From assembly GCA_010202265.1 (NCBI GenBank), contig CP047918.1, positions 809,057 to 873,056 of the forward strand: a stretch of DNA of 64,000 bases, written 5' to 3'. Of the stretch, positions 1-8,943 are shown one piece after another (within the stretch, counting starts at the first letter, position 1; each line of letters starts with the position of its first letter). The notes under the pieces were generated by a model. That model was not told the origin of the DNA, searched no databases, and saw nothing but the letters and a program-made list of their open reading frames with translations. A program made the translations under genes and the position numbers. This stretch comes from Candidatus Saccharibacteria bacterium oral taxon 955. GTDB lineage: Bacteria > Patescibacteriota > Saccharimonadia > Saccharimonadales > Saccharimonadaceae.

Positions 1-94
1 CTAGCCGAGGCCTTCCCTCGCAAAGAATTAGTGGTTGGTGATTATATGTATCGGCGAAGCGGGTTTGTTGTAAACCCAAAGAGAAAGTAATAAA

Positions 95-3000
95 TTAATC
101 GAGCAAACTCGCTCCGCCAGCATCATATACGGCACGCTTCTGACTCCACTCGTTACCATAACGCTTAGCTTGCTCCAATACCATGTCAGTTGCCAATACC
201 TGTTGATCTGGCGGGTAGCCATATTTTGCCAACGTCTTTTTGACGTTAACTTTCAGTTTTGCCTGAACATTTTTACGCTCCGCCCAGTCAATCGTAGCAT
301 CACGACGCACTTGCTCTAATAATACTTTTGCAATATCACGCAGCTGCGCATCACCCAGTACTTCGCGGGCACTGCCATTTTCAACCAGCGCATCATAGAA
401 GATAGCCTCATCCTCGCTTAGGCCATCAACTACACCATTCTCAACAGTTTGGCGCACTTGCTGTCCGATATTGATTAGCTCCTCAATTACCTGCGCCGCC
501 TCAATCGTCCCGTTTCTATAGCGGGTCAAGGCTTGATTAAGCAAGTCAGAGAACTTGGTGTCCTTGGCATAGTTTCGCGAAAATCGTAGTTTAATTTCAT
601 CAGCGAGCAGCTTTTGCAGGGCTTCCACCGCCAAATTCTTGCGCTCCATGTTACGAATTTCCGCCAAAAACTCATCGCTTAAAATTGACAGTTCCGGCTT
701 TTCTAATCCCGCCGCCTCAAATACATCAACCACACCCACTGGCGCAATTGCTTTATCAACAATTTGTTTTAGCGCACTGCGGTACTCAGCATCAGTCACC
801 ACCGCTGAGCTCGACACTTTCTCCAGCCGGGCTTTCACCGCCTGAAACAGCGCCACTTCTTCGCGAATTTTCAGCGCCTCAGGCCTCGGCATCGCCAGCG
901 CGAATGCTTTACTCAGTTCCAAAACGTGCTGCTTCAACCGCTTCTCACCATCTTCCAACCCTAAAATATATTCCTCGGCATCCAAAATAATTTGCAGTTG
1001 ATGGCTAGTTGGTGCGGTAAAATATCGCTGATAATCAAAGTTACCAAATAAATCGCACACCACTTCATAACGCATCTGCATCTGCGCCACCGCTTCAGCA
1101 ATATCAAGCTGCGGTGCGCCCTGCCCACCACTTCGCGTATAGTCAGAAATAGCATCGCGTAGCGCCCCTGCCACACCCAGATAGTCAACTACCAAGCCAC
1201 CAGTTTTACCCGGAAACACTCGGTTGACTCGTGCAATTGCCTGCATCAAATTATGCCCTTTGAGCGGTTTATCCAGATACATGGTGTGCATATTCGGCAC
1301 ATCAAATCCCGTCAGCCACATGTCGCACACAATCACGAGCTCAAGCGGATCATTCGGGTCCTTGATGCGCTTTTCGATCGCCTTTACTCGCTGCTTGTTA
1401 CGAATATGCGGCTGCAGGTAGTCGGGGTCGCTAGCACTACCGGTAATAATCACCTTTATCACACCGCATGCGTCATCGTCACTATGCCAATCGGGGCGAT
1501 ACGCCACGATTCTTTCATACAAATCAGCCGCGATACCGCGACTCATCGTTACAATCATGCCCTTGCCACTCAGCACATCTTGACGAGCTTCAAAGTGCTC
1601 AATGATATCCAAGGCGATAGTATTCAGCCGCTCACTATTACCGACGATGGCTTCTTTTTGTGCATACTCGGCCTTCAGCGCATCCTGACGGCTCAATTCT
1701 TCGCCTTCCAGCAAATCATCAACTTCCTTATCTAGCCACTGCCGTGTCGCCTCATCCATATTCAAATCAACCAGCCGACTCTCATAATAAATCGGCACCG
1801 TTGCACCATCTTTCACCGCCTGCTCGACGTCATAAATATCGATATAGTCGCCAAACACTGCTGGCGTTGACTTATCGTCCGTTTCAATCGGCGTACCCGT
1901 AAAGCCAATGTAGCTCGCGCCCGGCAAGGCATCGCGCATATACTTGGCGTAACCATACACCAGCTGAGCATCACTGGCTCGGACATGCGCCTTCAAGCCA
2001 TACTGGCTACGGTGCGCCTCATCCGCCATCACGATGACATTGCGTCGATCGGTCAAAACTGGTAATTTATCCTCGTCATCCTCAGGCGAGAATTTTTGGA
2101 TTGTCGTGAAGATAATTCCGCCTGCTTCGCGCTGCAACAGCTTCCTGAGCTCACTGCGTGAATCAGCTTGCTTTGGATCTTCCCCCAGTAGTTCGCGACA
2201 GGCGCTAAACGTACCGAATAATTGACCATCAAGATCATTACGATCCGTCACCACCACGATGGTTGGGTTATGCAAATCGCGCGACTTCATCAGCTTGCCA
2301 GTATAAAACACCATACTCAAGCTCTTGCCCGACCCTTGCGTATGCCAAACCACACCAGCCCGTTGGTCACCGCGTTCACCGCTGGCTACTAGAGTCCTAT
2401 CCAATGCCTTATTCACCACCCAATATTGATGGTAAGCAGCAACTTTCTTGATCAATTTGTCACCATCACCACGCTCAAATACGATAAAATTCTGCACCAT
2501 ATCCAGCAAGCGCTCAGGCGTGCACGCACCACGCAGCAGCACTTCCAGCATTGGCACATTGCCAACCTCCTTCTCGCCATCAATCGTCTTCCACGGCATC
2601 ATTCGTTCCAGTGGGCTGGTGATCGTGCCCATTTCCGCTTCTAGTCCATCACTGGTGACACACAGTTCATTGGACCGAAACAAGTCGCTAATCTCGCGCT
2701 TATACGTCTGGATTTGCTGATACGCCGCTACTAAATCCGCCTTCGTATCGGCCGCATTTTTTAGTTCAATCACCACCAGGGGTAGTCCATTTACAAACAG
2801 CACAATATCCGGCCGGCGATTATAATCACCTTGCAGAACCGTCAGCTGATTCACCGCCGCAAAATCGTTGTTTTTTGGCGAGGTAAAATCAACCACCCGC
2901 ACGATATCGTGTTTCACTTCACTACTTGGTGCGCGATACTCTACTGGCACACCAGCCATCAGCAGTTGATGAAACTCGTGGTTATTCTCGATCAAGCTCG

Positions 3001-3226
3001 GTTTGCTAATCTGCGTTAACCGCCGCATCGCTTCCTTCAAGGCTAGCTCTGGAATATGCGGATTGAGCCGCGCCAAAGCACTACGCAACCGCTCCGGCAA
3101 CACCACCTGCCGTAACTCACGCTCAACCGCAACACCATCCGGACCAATATCCGGCCCATGCAAAATTTGCCAGCCGAGATTAGACAGGATATCAAGCGTG
3201 TATTGTTCGATTTTATCTTCGGTCAT
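95..3226 (-). CDS. hsdR: Type I restriction enzyme R subunit (HsdR)
   Basis: The 1043-aa protein has the full HsdR layout and a usual length. A PD-(D/E)xK nuclease lies near residues 139-156 (D140, E154-L-K156). A superfamily 2 translocase follows, with Walker A GSGKS (K301), DEAH box (402-405) and a GFTGTP motif III. The family translocates DNA with ATP and cleaves it away from the recognition site, together with HsdM and HsdS. The gene is separated from hsdS by a toxin/antitoxin-like pair and a small RNA. Its own -10-like TAGAAT and a GGAAAAG ribosome-binding sequence precede the ATG at 3226, so it is probably transcribed independently. No disruption is seen. Function is near certain; activity depends on the damaged hsdS. 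Confidence 0.96.
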   Translation of the reverse strand: MTEDKIEQYTLDILSNLGWQILHGPDIGPDGVAVERELRQVVLPERLRSALARLNPHIPELALKEAMRRLTQISKPSLIENNHEFHQLLMAGVPVEYRAPSSEVKHDIVRVVDFTSPKNNDFAAVNQLTVLQGDYNRRPDIVLFVNGLPLVVIELKNAADTKADLVAAYQQIQTYKREISDLFRSNELCVTSDGLEAEMGTITSPLERMMPWKTIDGEKEVGNVPMLEVLLRGACTPERLLDMVQNFIVFERGDGDKLIKKVAAYHQYWVVNKALDRTLVASGERGDQRAGVVWHTQGSGKSLSMVFYTGKLMKSRDLHNPTIVVVTDRNDLDGQLFGTFSACRELLGEDPKQADSRSELRKLLQREAGGIIFTTIQKFSPEDDEDKLPVLTDRRNVIVMADEAHRSQYGLKAHVRASDAQLVYGYAKYMRDALPGASYIGFTGTPIETDDKSTPAVFGDYIDIYDVEQAVKDGATVPIYYESRLVDLNMDEATRQWLDKEVDDLLEGEELSRQDALKAEYAQKEAIVGNSERLNTIALDIIEHFEARQDVLSGKGMIVTMSRGIAADLYERIVAYRPDWHSDDDACGVIKVIITGSASDPDYLQPHIRNKQRVKAIEKRIKDPNDPLELVIVCDMWLTGFDVPNMHTMYLDKPLKGHNLMQAIARVNRVFPGKTGGLVVDYLGVAGALRDAISDYTRSGGQGAPQLDIAEAVAQMQMRYEVVCDLFGNFDYQRYFTAPTSHQLQIILDAEEYILGLEDGEKRLKQHVLELSKAFALAMPRPEALKIREEVALFQAVKARLEKVSSSAVVTDAEYRSALKQIVDKAIAPVGVVDVFEAAGLEKPELSILSDEFLAEIRNMERKNLAVEALQKLLADEIKLRFSRNYAKDTKFSDLLNQALTRYRNGTIEAAQVIEELINIGQQVRQTVENGVVDGLSEDEAIFYDALVENGSAREVLGDAQLRDIAKVLLEQVRRDATIDWAERKNVQAKLKVNVKKTLAKYGYPPDQQVLATDMVLEQAKRYGNEWSQKRAVYDAGGASLLD

Positions 3227-3521
3227 CGGTACTTTTCCAAAAATAATTCTATGTTATGAATAAAGTTCTGAGCCGCTAACACGCAGATCTCCTGGAGTTA
3301 TTCTATCATAAAATGATAACACCTTGACCACGGATACAATCTCGACCCCTAATACTATTACACCTTTCATATTGTAAACACCCCACTCACTTGTCATAGT
3401 CTAGTCTAGGAGATACGTCTAACTATTACTTAGTCTCGACAAAAGATAGAAAAAACACCATTATTCTCACGTGTTGACATAGACATTGACATATTGTATT
3501 AGTTTATGATATACTGGAAGC
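3227..3521. other. Intergenic region before hsdR
   Basis: About 295 bases without a convincing gene. It holds the hsdR promoter (TAGAAT on the minus strand close to 3226), a small inverted repeat TATCAT-AAA-ATGATA at 3304-3318 of unknown meaning, and at its right end the promoter of the small RNA. Nothing else is supported. Confidence 0.6.
3474..3515 (+). promoter_or_regulatory. Near-consensus sigma-70 promoter of the small RNA
   Basis: Two overlapping TTGACA hexamers (3474-3479 and 3486-3491) precede TATACT at 3510-3515. The second TTGACA gives an 18-nt spacer. TATGAT at 3505-3510 is an alternative -10. The predicted start, near 3522, falls on the first base of the outer RNA stem. A full -35 and -10 pair is unusual here, where most promoters show only a -10 next to the start codon. 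Confidence 0.75.
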
Positions 3522-3613
3522 GTGTTCGTGGGGCTTGCCCTAGAACCGACCAAGGTGAAATCTCCTAAGTCTGGAAGCGAACACACCAAAGAACGTCCTC
3601 AGGGGCGTTTTTT
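3522..3613 (+). ncRNA. Predicted structured small RNA of unknown family
   Basis: A strong promoter, a compact fold and an intrinsic terminator define a transcript of about 92 nt. GTGTTCG (3522-3528) pairs perfectly with CGAACAC (3578-3584) and closes a domain. Inside are a hairpin GGGG-CTTG-CCCT and a second one around AGG...CCT (3553-3566). The terminator stem AACGTCC/GGGCGTT (one G-U) has loop TCAG and a T6 tail ending near 3613. No convincing reading frame is present. I could not match it to 4.5S, 6S, tmRNA or a riboswitch I know. It runs convergently into the 3' end of the toxin-like gene and lies between that gene and hsdR, so it could be an antitoxin RNA, a regulator, or an unrelated RNA. 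Confidence 0.6.
3592..3613 (+). terminator. Intrinsic terminator of the small RNA
   Basis: A 7-bp stem AACGTCC/GGGCGTT with loop TCAG is followed by six T residues (3608-3613). The same hairpin lies directly downstream of the toxin-like gene on the minus strand, so it may help end both convergent transcripts. Confidence 0.75.
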
Positions 3614-4001
3614 AGTACTTCATTATACTCATAAAGTAATGCTTGCCCTTTTCGCCAATCTTCCGCGTCACAACACGCACTCGTACACTATCCTTTCCGA
3701 CGCGTGCTTCGAGCGCATAGTACGTTACTTTTACTTTTTTACCGTTCATCATCTCCCGGCGCGTGCGAATTTCGACCTCTTCAATACAATTGTTAATAAC
3801 AGGAGCAATAAGAGGCACAAGTACTAGACGATTAAAAATTGCCTTAGTCTCACGACGATGCTTCCCCTTAAAAATTAGGTGTTTAAAGCCCGACACATTA
3901 AAGTGCACCTTTTCGCCAATTGCCTCTGAGTAGATAGGTCGCAGTTTGGTATATTCGCTACGATATTTCGCTATCAAATGTTTGGTTGGCAGATGCTCCA
4001 T
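3612..4001 (-). CDS. Small basic protein, possible barnase/RelE-like RNase toxin
   Basis: The 129-aa, Lys/Arg-rich protein has a central VSGFKHLIFKGKHRR segment and a C-terminal strand-rich part ending KIGEKGKHYFMSIMKY. This arrangement resembles the phage barnase-EndoU-colicin-RelE-like (PBECR) nuclease fold as I remember it; the assignment is tentative. The gene starts 5 nt after the stop of the 4007-4624 gene, so the two are almost certainly co-transcribed. The partner has a C-terminal segment of a kind often seen in putative antitoxins, which supports a toxin/antitoxin reading. Candidate nuclease residues are the conserved-looking His and Arg in KGKHRR and in the GKHY segment. No enzymatic function is proven by the sequence. 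Confidence 0.55.
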   Translation of the reverse strand: MEHLPTKHLIAKYRSEYTKLRPIYSEAIGEKVHFNVSGFKHLIFKGKHRRETKAIFNRLVLVPLIAPVINNCIEEVEIRTRREMMNGKKVKVTYYALEARVGKDSVRVRVVTRKIGEKGKHYFMSIMKY

Positions 4002-4006
4002 ACTTG

Positions 4007-4624
4007 CTACCGGTCCTTATCCTGCTCAATAACTAGAGCCTCAAGAAATATGGCCAGCCGCTGAACATCAGACTTGGTAACACCCCGGGGCATATAAATA
4101 CGTGCAGTCTTCCCATTCATTAAGGGGAAAGGGTATGCAATAGCGTCAATTATAGGAGTATCGTGCCCCTGCTCCTCTACTCTTATTGAGTCTTTCCCGG
4201 CAGCCCCAGGAACACCCAACCTCTTTTTTTCACCCCTACATAACCTGTTACTATCACTATTGGGAGTTTTGCCACCATTAGAAACCTTTGAAGTGCGCTG
4301 TCTTTCCTTAGGATACCACCCAGGATTACTCAAGAAGTTCTTATACCAGCTGATTGCACGCTTGATACGCAATTCATAAGCACGATAACTGGCATCGGTG
4401 TAGTCGCCCATTGTAAAGTTTTTGAACCGAGCCATTACATCTTCTACATCTATATGAGTGATGTCAACCGCACCCCAGTCTTCCGATTCAGTTTTTTCTA
4501 ACACTTTTACGATTGCCGTTTTTAAGGGTGTAACTACGCCATCCCTAGACCTACCCTTTGCAACTAGAGAGTCTAGGTATTCTACTAGCCCCGCCGCCGT
4601 TCCACTGCCGAGATTATCAGCCAC
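4007..4624 (-). CDS. Putative antitoxin-like helical protein
   Basis: The 205-aa protein has a helical N-terminal half (about residues 10-105) resembling the SAM-like core-binding domain of tyrosine recombinases but no catalytic domain. A low-complexity linker follows, then a C-terminal YPFPLMNGKTARIYMP segment with DVQRLAIFLEALV. That C-terminal pattern recurs in small helical proteins encoded beside toxins (recalled family pattern, not searched). The start is GTG at 4624, chosen because AAGGGAGG lies 6 nt upstream. The gene has its own TTGACA/TATACT promoter and a leader of about 30 nt, unlike the leaderless neighbours, which suggests an imported module. It probably neutralises and autoregulates with the downstream small basic protein. 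Confidence 0.6.
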   Translation of the reverse strand: MADNLGSGTAAGLVEYLDSLVAKGRSRDGVVTPLKTAIVKVLEKTESEDWGAVDITHIDVEDVMARFKNFTMGDYTDASYRAYELRIKRAISWYKNFLSNPGWYPKERQRTSKVSNGGKTPNSDSNRLCRGEKKRLGVPGAAGKDSIRVEEQGHDTPIIDAIAYPFPLMNGKTARIYMPRGVTKSDVQRLAIFLEALVIEQDKDR

Positions 4625-4662
4625 ATTATACCTCCCTTGGTAATTAGTTTATTATTGTATTT

Positions 4663-4691
4663 AGTATATCTCATCCAAAATTTATTGTCAA
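4663..4691 (-). promoter_or_regulatory. Promoter of the toxin/antitoxin-like pair
   Basis: On the minus strand TTGACA (4691-4686), a 17-nt spacer and TATACT (4668-4663) form a consensus sigma-70 promoter. The start is expected near 4655, followed by an SD sequence AAGGGAGG before the GTG codon at 4624. Confidence 0.8.
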
Positions 4692-4704
4692 GAACTTTAT
4701 CTAT

Positions 4705-5856
4705 CTATCTTATCTGAAGTAATATCTCCTTCAATATACGCCCCCGCACCAGTTGTGAGAGGAGGATGTCACGAAGAGTAGCAAGGGTTTGAATTTGTTT
4801 GTTATTATTTTTAATCTGACCAACGATTGGCTTAAGGACACCCGTCAATTCATCTATATTCGGTGGTATCAAAACTTTCGACTCTTTTAGGTGCCTGCGT
4901 TGAATATGCCCCATTGTGGTGGCTTTTGATTTTGCGATGCGCACAAACTCGTCCAAATGATGTTTTGCCCAATAGTAATATAGCCATTCAGGATATTTAT
5001 CTGAGGTGACTTTAAACAGGTGTTGATTAAGTGCACCATCTCCACCACTCCAAAACCTAACCATCAACGTACCAGACCACGAGAACAACAAATCACCATC
5101 GCGTATGATATACTATTCCGGAATATTAGCACTGGCGATATCAGTAGAGTCCGTTATTCCACTGGACATCTCTCGAATTTTTATTACAGGAAGAGTTGGT
5201 TGTCCATTGATTTTTGGATATTTTTGCATAGCTAAACCATTCAAGAAATTAGCTATTTCATCAAGTGGTTTTTTATCCCAGCTCCTCGCCTCAGGATTAT
5301 CAACAAAATAATAGCGAAAGAGAGTTTGACCGAGCTGCTCTAGAGTTTCATTCATACGGCGATTGAGCTCGATTTTTTCATCAAGGCTGCTGAGAATATC
5401 GGCAATTTTCTTTTGAACCTCAAGCGGCGGTAGCTTCACAGGATAATTCATTATCTGAGATTTATCACCGCGTGGCATTTTTGATCCGCTCGCAGATGCC
5501 GTTGAAAACGCAAAAAATCTGTCATCAGCCAAAATATAGTACAAATACTTTTCACAAACATTATCGTTTAGTTTTCGAAAAACCAGCACATCATTTGAAG
5601 CACCACCAGATCTATCAGCCAACCAAATCTTTCTGAAATAAGGACGAATATTTGATACCAGCACATCCCCAGCTTGGAATGCAGTTACTTTTCCAGAGGG
5701 CAATTTGTTAGCAACTGATAATCCTCCCTTGTTTTGCAATAAGTTTTCAGTAGATACGTAATTGGCTAGTTGTACTTGCTCTACTGGTATTTTGCTATTT
5801 ACATAACTGCATATATCACTCAGTGAAACTATCCGCATCATTTCATTCGTTATCAT
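4705..5856 (-). pseudogene. hsdS: Type I R-M specificity subunit HsdS, split by an in-frame stop
   Basis: Two pieces in the same frame make one HsdS of about 384 codons. The first (5113-5856, 247 aa) holds the first target-recognition domain, the central coiled coil (EVQKKIADILSSLDEKIELN) and the start of the second recognition domain, ending IPE. A TAG at 5115-5113 follows, and the frame continues YIIRDGDLLFSWSGTL, a typical second-domain segment, through to the C-terminal coiled coil at 4705. A single base change (for example GAG to TAG) explains it. The start at 5856 has GGAGG 7 nt upstream and overlaps the KAP gene by 14 nt. Truncated HsdS proteins of other systems can dimerise and stay active with altered specificity, so loss of function is likely but not certain. 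Confidence 0.85.
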
Positions 5857-7906
5857 AACTTGGCCTCCAACCGTCTAAATATTTTTCAGCAAGAGTAATA
5901 AGAGGCGTATCTCCGTCTTTCTTCTTCAGCTTAGTCACGATAGTCCTTAGCACTTTTTCAGACCCAATAATCTTTACAAGTGCATTCCACTGTAACTCTG
6001 GTGTAATTTTTACTACCCTACTTCCTGAAGGCTGAGATCTGGTTTCGGCGTATGCATTTTGGAGTAATTTGCGCCCCTCTGATAATTTAGATATTTTAAA
6101 GGGTATATATTCATCACCTTTTTCACTTGCTACAATATAGTATAATCTAAGTAGTTGCCATTCTTTTTCGAATCTTATCGGTCGTTGAGAATATACCTTC
6201 TTAATTAGATCACTATGTAAACTTTCTGCTAAATCCTTGCTTACGAGCTTATGTCCGAGACCTTCCTTGTGGCCAATTAATTCAATAAAATCAAGCTGAG
6301 TCGAATACGACTCAAGTTGCGGAAGAATATTTTTCGCTACAGATTCTCGCTCGTCGCCATCTTTTATACTCCTTAGCATTCGAAGTACTACGCGCCCAGC
6401 TATGATATCTAGCCGAGTGATATCAAACATGCTACGATGCTTTTTCTCGGGTATACGATAAATATTATTCATCAATACGATACTTGCTGGCGTAACTTGT
6501 TCTTTTTTATATTCTCCTTCATAAGCCTCAAGCGACTGGATAAAACCCTCTAAATCACTTGGACTAATATCCTCTACAAATTTACTAAATTTAGTTAAGT
6601 CATCCATTATGTCATATGCAGTATTTGCCATTTTAACTATTCTTAGACCTTCGGTCGGCAAATGTTCTAAATAAGTATTTAAATTATCTTCGTGGGCAAC
6701 TCGCCCCCCACGACGCCATTCATTGACATAACTATAGTCATAACGCGTACTATCAACATACTTTCTTGCTACAGGAAAAATTCTCCTTATGACACATTTT
6801 ATATATTCTTCATCATCACCAGCTATTAGATTATCTATCATCCTCTGATTCTTATCATCGTCATCCAACACCGAACCTGATCTTTCTGCCAACACATTCA
6901 CAGATTGCTTGATTTTAAAGTATAAACTTGGCTGAAATATTCTAATTGCCTCAAGCGCCAACACGTCTACGATATCAACATCTGATTTCAGCATGTTAAT
7001 GGTAATATTTGCTGAAAGAGCATATCTTTTTACATCTCGTATTGTTGTTATGTTTGGCTCAATTATTTCAAAGTATACGTCAGCCCACCGATCCTGATCG
7101 AAAGCGGACTCAGGAATATCATTCATTATCTTATTAAGTTCTTTAAAGGTTTGATCTCTCGACACACTCTTTGGCATCTCTGGTAAATCGTACATTACCT
7201 GTAAAATTTTCTCGATATATGCCCTACCTGGAACGCCGCTTTCATCCAGTGCGCACTCGACCCTTTGTCTATCGAAAGCTAACAGGTAAATAATGTTTGG
7301 AAAGTTTGCTGTTAAACGAACCAGCTTAAAAACTTCCCCAATCTCTGTAGTAGATAACCGATCAATATCATCGACTATAACTACTATAGGACTGTTTAAT
7401 TTTTTGAGGGCTTTTGTAACTTCAGCTCTACGCTTTTCAACCCCATCATAGCGTAATTTTGTAAATTTTCCGGTAATCTTCAGCAGTCGTTCCCACCATC
7501 CCATGCCTGGGAGTATAGCTATTGGGCTTAATAGACCACTATATTTTTCAACAATACCTGCAATTTTTTCAAAATTTTTACCCTTCAGTCGTAATTGTGA
7601 AGATAATTCCTTAAAAAAGTATTCAGCAAGCTGGTTTGTGTTAGAAAAAAACCAAGGGTTAAAATCTATCACATCAATTAAGCGTTCTTTAAGACAAACC
7701 CGTGATAGATTTATGAACGAGCTTTTCCCAGAGCCCCAAGGCCCCATTAGTCCTACAACTAGCCCTCTGCTCGTATCGTAGTTTAGAATTGAATCAATAA
7801 AACTATCTGCCATAGAAAGCCGACCTACAGTATCTTCTTCGACTGAGGTTATCGGGTTGTCAGAAGACAGAAGCAATTGTTTATCGTTTTTATTTGTACC
7901 AGTCAT
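5843..7906 (-). CDS. KAP-family P-loop NTPase
   Basis: The protein (about 687 aa) has Walker A GPWGSGKSS (about residues 56-64) and Walker B IVVIVDDIDRL (D180, D181), the signature of the KAP ATPases of the STAND-like clade. A mildly hydrophobic stretch around residues 122-140 (SGLLSPIAILPGMGWW) lies between the two, where KAP proteins often carry membrane segments. The rest is helical with no recognised domain. The chosen start is ATG at 7906, which overlaps the preceding stop as TGATG. An alternative TTG lies one codon earlier. Sandwiched between rhuM and hsdS with overlaps on both sides, it is an integral member of the R-M operon. KAP NTPases are repeatedly seen in phage-defence loci, so a defence accessory role is inferred. 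Confidence 0.88.
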   Translation of the reverse strand: MTGTNKNDKQLLLSSDNPITSVEEDTVGRLSMADSFIDSILNYDTSRGLVVGLMGPWGSGKSSFINLSRVCLKERLIDVIDFNPWFFSNTNQLAEYFFKELSSQLRLKGKNFEKIAGIVEKYSGLLSPIAILPGMGWWERLLKITGKFTKLRYDGVEKRRAEVTKALKKLNSPIVVIVDDIDRLSTTEIGEVFKLVRLTANFPNIIYLLAFDRQRVECALDESGVPGRAYIEKILQVMYDLPEMPKSVSRDQTFKELNKIMNDIPESAFDQDRWADVYFEIIEPNITTIRDVKRYALSANITINMLKSDVDIVDVLALEAIRIFQPSLYFKIKQSVNVLAERSGSVLDDDDKNQRMIDNLIAGDDEEYIKCVIRRIFPVARKYVDSTRYDYSYVNEWRRGGRVAHEDNLNTYLEHLPTEGLRIVKMANTAYDIMDDLTKFSKFVEDISPSDLEGFIQSLEAYEGEYKKEQVTPASIVLMNNIYRIPEKKHRSMFDITRLDIIAGRVVLRMLRSIKDGDERESVAKNILPQLESYSTQLDFIELIGHKEGLGHKLVSKDLAESLHSDLIKKVYSQRPIRFEKEWQLLRLYYIVASEKGDEYIPFKISKLSEGRKLLQNAYAETRSQPSGSRVVKITPELQWNALVKIIGSEKVLRTIVTKLKKKDGDTPLITLAEKYLDGWRPSYDNE

Positions 7907-8943
7907 CAATTAGTCCTCTTGGCACTACTACTCTCAATATTCTTCTGTACAGCCTTCAACTCCTCAAGATATTGCTGCTCTATACTATTCAGCTCTTGAT
8001 TACGCATACGCTCTTTGTATGATTCATACTCTTTGGCGACCTTAGTGAGCATTGCTTTGTGTGATATTTTGCCCGGGTTATCAAGGACGCCCTTGCCGTA
8101 GGTAGCCGCAAATTTGTCAACTTCACGCACCCAATCAGCCATGCGCATTGGTTCATGATTGATAGCCTTGAGCTCAGCGAGATCAAAAAAGGCACTCACG
8201 AGGCGGTTGAGTATGCCAAGTTCATCAGCCATTAAATAGTTTTTAGCAATTTGCGCTTCACTTTTGGTAGGTTGCTGACCGCGAAACGTCGTGAGCCCTA
8301 AGAATGGCTTGTCAGAATCAACCCTGGAATAAATAACCTCAGCGGCAGTCAACATATTAACAGCGTAGTGCAGCTTATTCTGAACTATCTGGAAAAACTC
8401 TATTTGCTCTTTGGAGCTCGGATTGTAATCTTGACTGGTGGCGAATAAATCTAACACTTGCCGATACAATATTTTTTCACTACTGCGAATATCTCGAATG
8501 CGCTCAAGTAGCTCTTTCCAGTAGTTTCCGCCGCTATTTTCCTTAAGGCGCTCATCGTCCATGACAAAGCCCTTAGTAATATATTCACGCAGTCTTTCGG
8601 TAGCCCAGATACGAAAATTCGTTGCTATATTTGATTTCACGCGGTAACCAAGCGCAAGTACCATGTCTAGACTATAATGCTCTATAGTTCTCGAGACCTC
8701 ACGATCACCTTCAATTTGAACTATAAAGAATTTCTTTATAGTTGCCGAAGGGTCGAGCTCTTTCTCTTCGTAGATATTCTTAATATGTTGACCTATATTT
8801 TGCCTTGTAGTCTGAAATACCTGGGCCAACTGCACTTGAGTGAGCCACATATTTTCATCCTGCAATCTAGCTTGAATCTGCGGCTTACCATCATCGCCAA
8901 CATACACCACCATCTCGCCATTCGGGTTGTCGCCACTCATCAT
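7906..8943 (-). CDS. RhuM-family protein
   Basis: The 345-aa protein matches the RhuM family in length and hallmarks. Near the N-terminus [26 protein letters not shown] is a helix-turn-helix-like segment, followed by the characteristic [25 protein letters not shown] and [24 protein letters not shown]. The C-terminal half is helical. The family was named for a Salmonella pathogenicity-island gene and its biochemical role is unknown; it is frequent inside type I R-M loci. The start overlaps the hsdM stop (ATGATG at 8943-8938) and its stop overlaps the KAP start, so the three genes are translationally coupled. Confidence 0.9.
   Translation of the reverse strand: MMSGDNPNGEMVVYVGDDGKPQIQARLQDENMWLTQVQLAQVFQTTRQNIGQHIKNIYEEKELDPSATIKKFFIVQIEGDREVSRTIEHYSLDMVLALGYRVKSNIATNFRIWATERLREYITKGFVMDDERLKENSGGNYWKELLERIRDIRSSEKILYRQVLDLFATSQDYNPSSKEQIEFFQIVQNKLHYAVNMLTAAEVIYSRVDSDKPFLGLTTFRGQQPTKSEAQIAKNYLMADELGILNRLVSAFFDLAELKAINHEPMRMADWVREVDKFAATYGKGVLDNPGKISHKAMLTKVAKEYESYKERMRNQELNSIEQQYLEELKAVQKNIESSSAKRTN

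Noticed and set aside
61-77. GGGTTT-GTTGT-AAACCC hairpin downstream of hsdR
   Set aside because: No T tail on either strand, so I do not call it a terminator.
28-222. 64-aa frame on the minus strand at the left edge
   Set aside because: It overlaps the 3' end of hsdR in another frame and shows no start signal or known motif; a shadow frame.
3522-3613. 4.5S SRP RNA, 6S RNA, tmRNA or a known riboswitch
   Set aside because: The SRP GGAA-loop core, the 6S open bubble and the riboswitch cores I know are not present.
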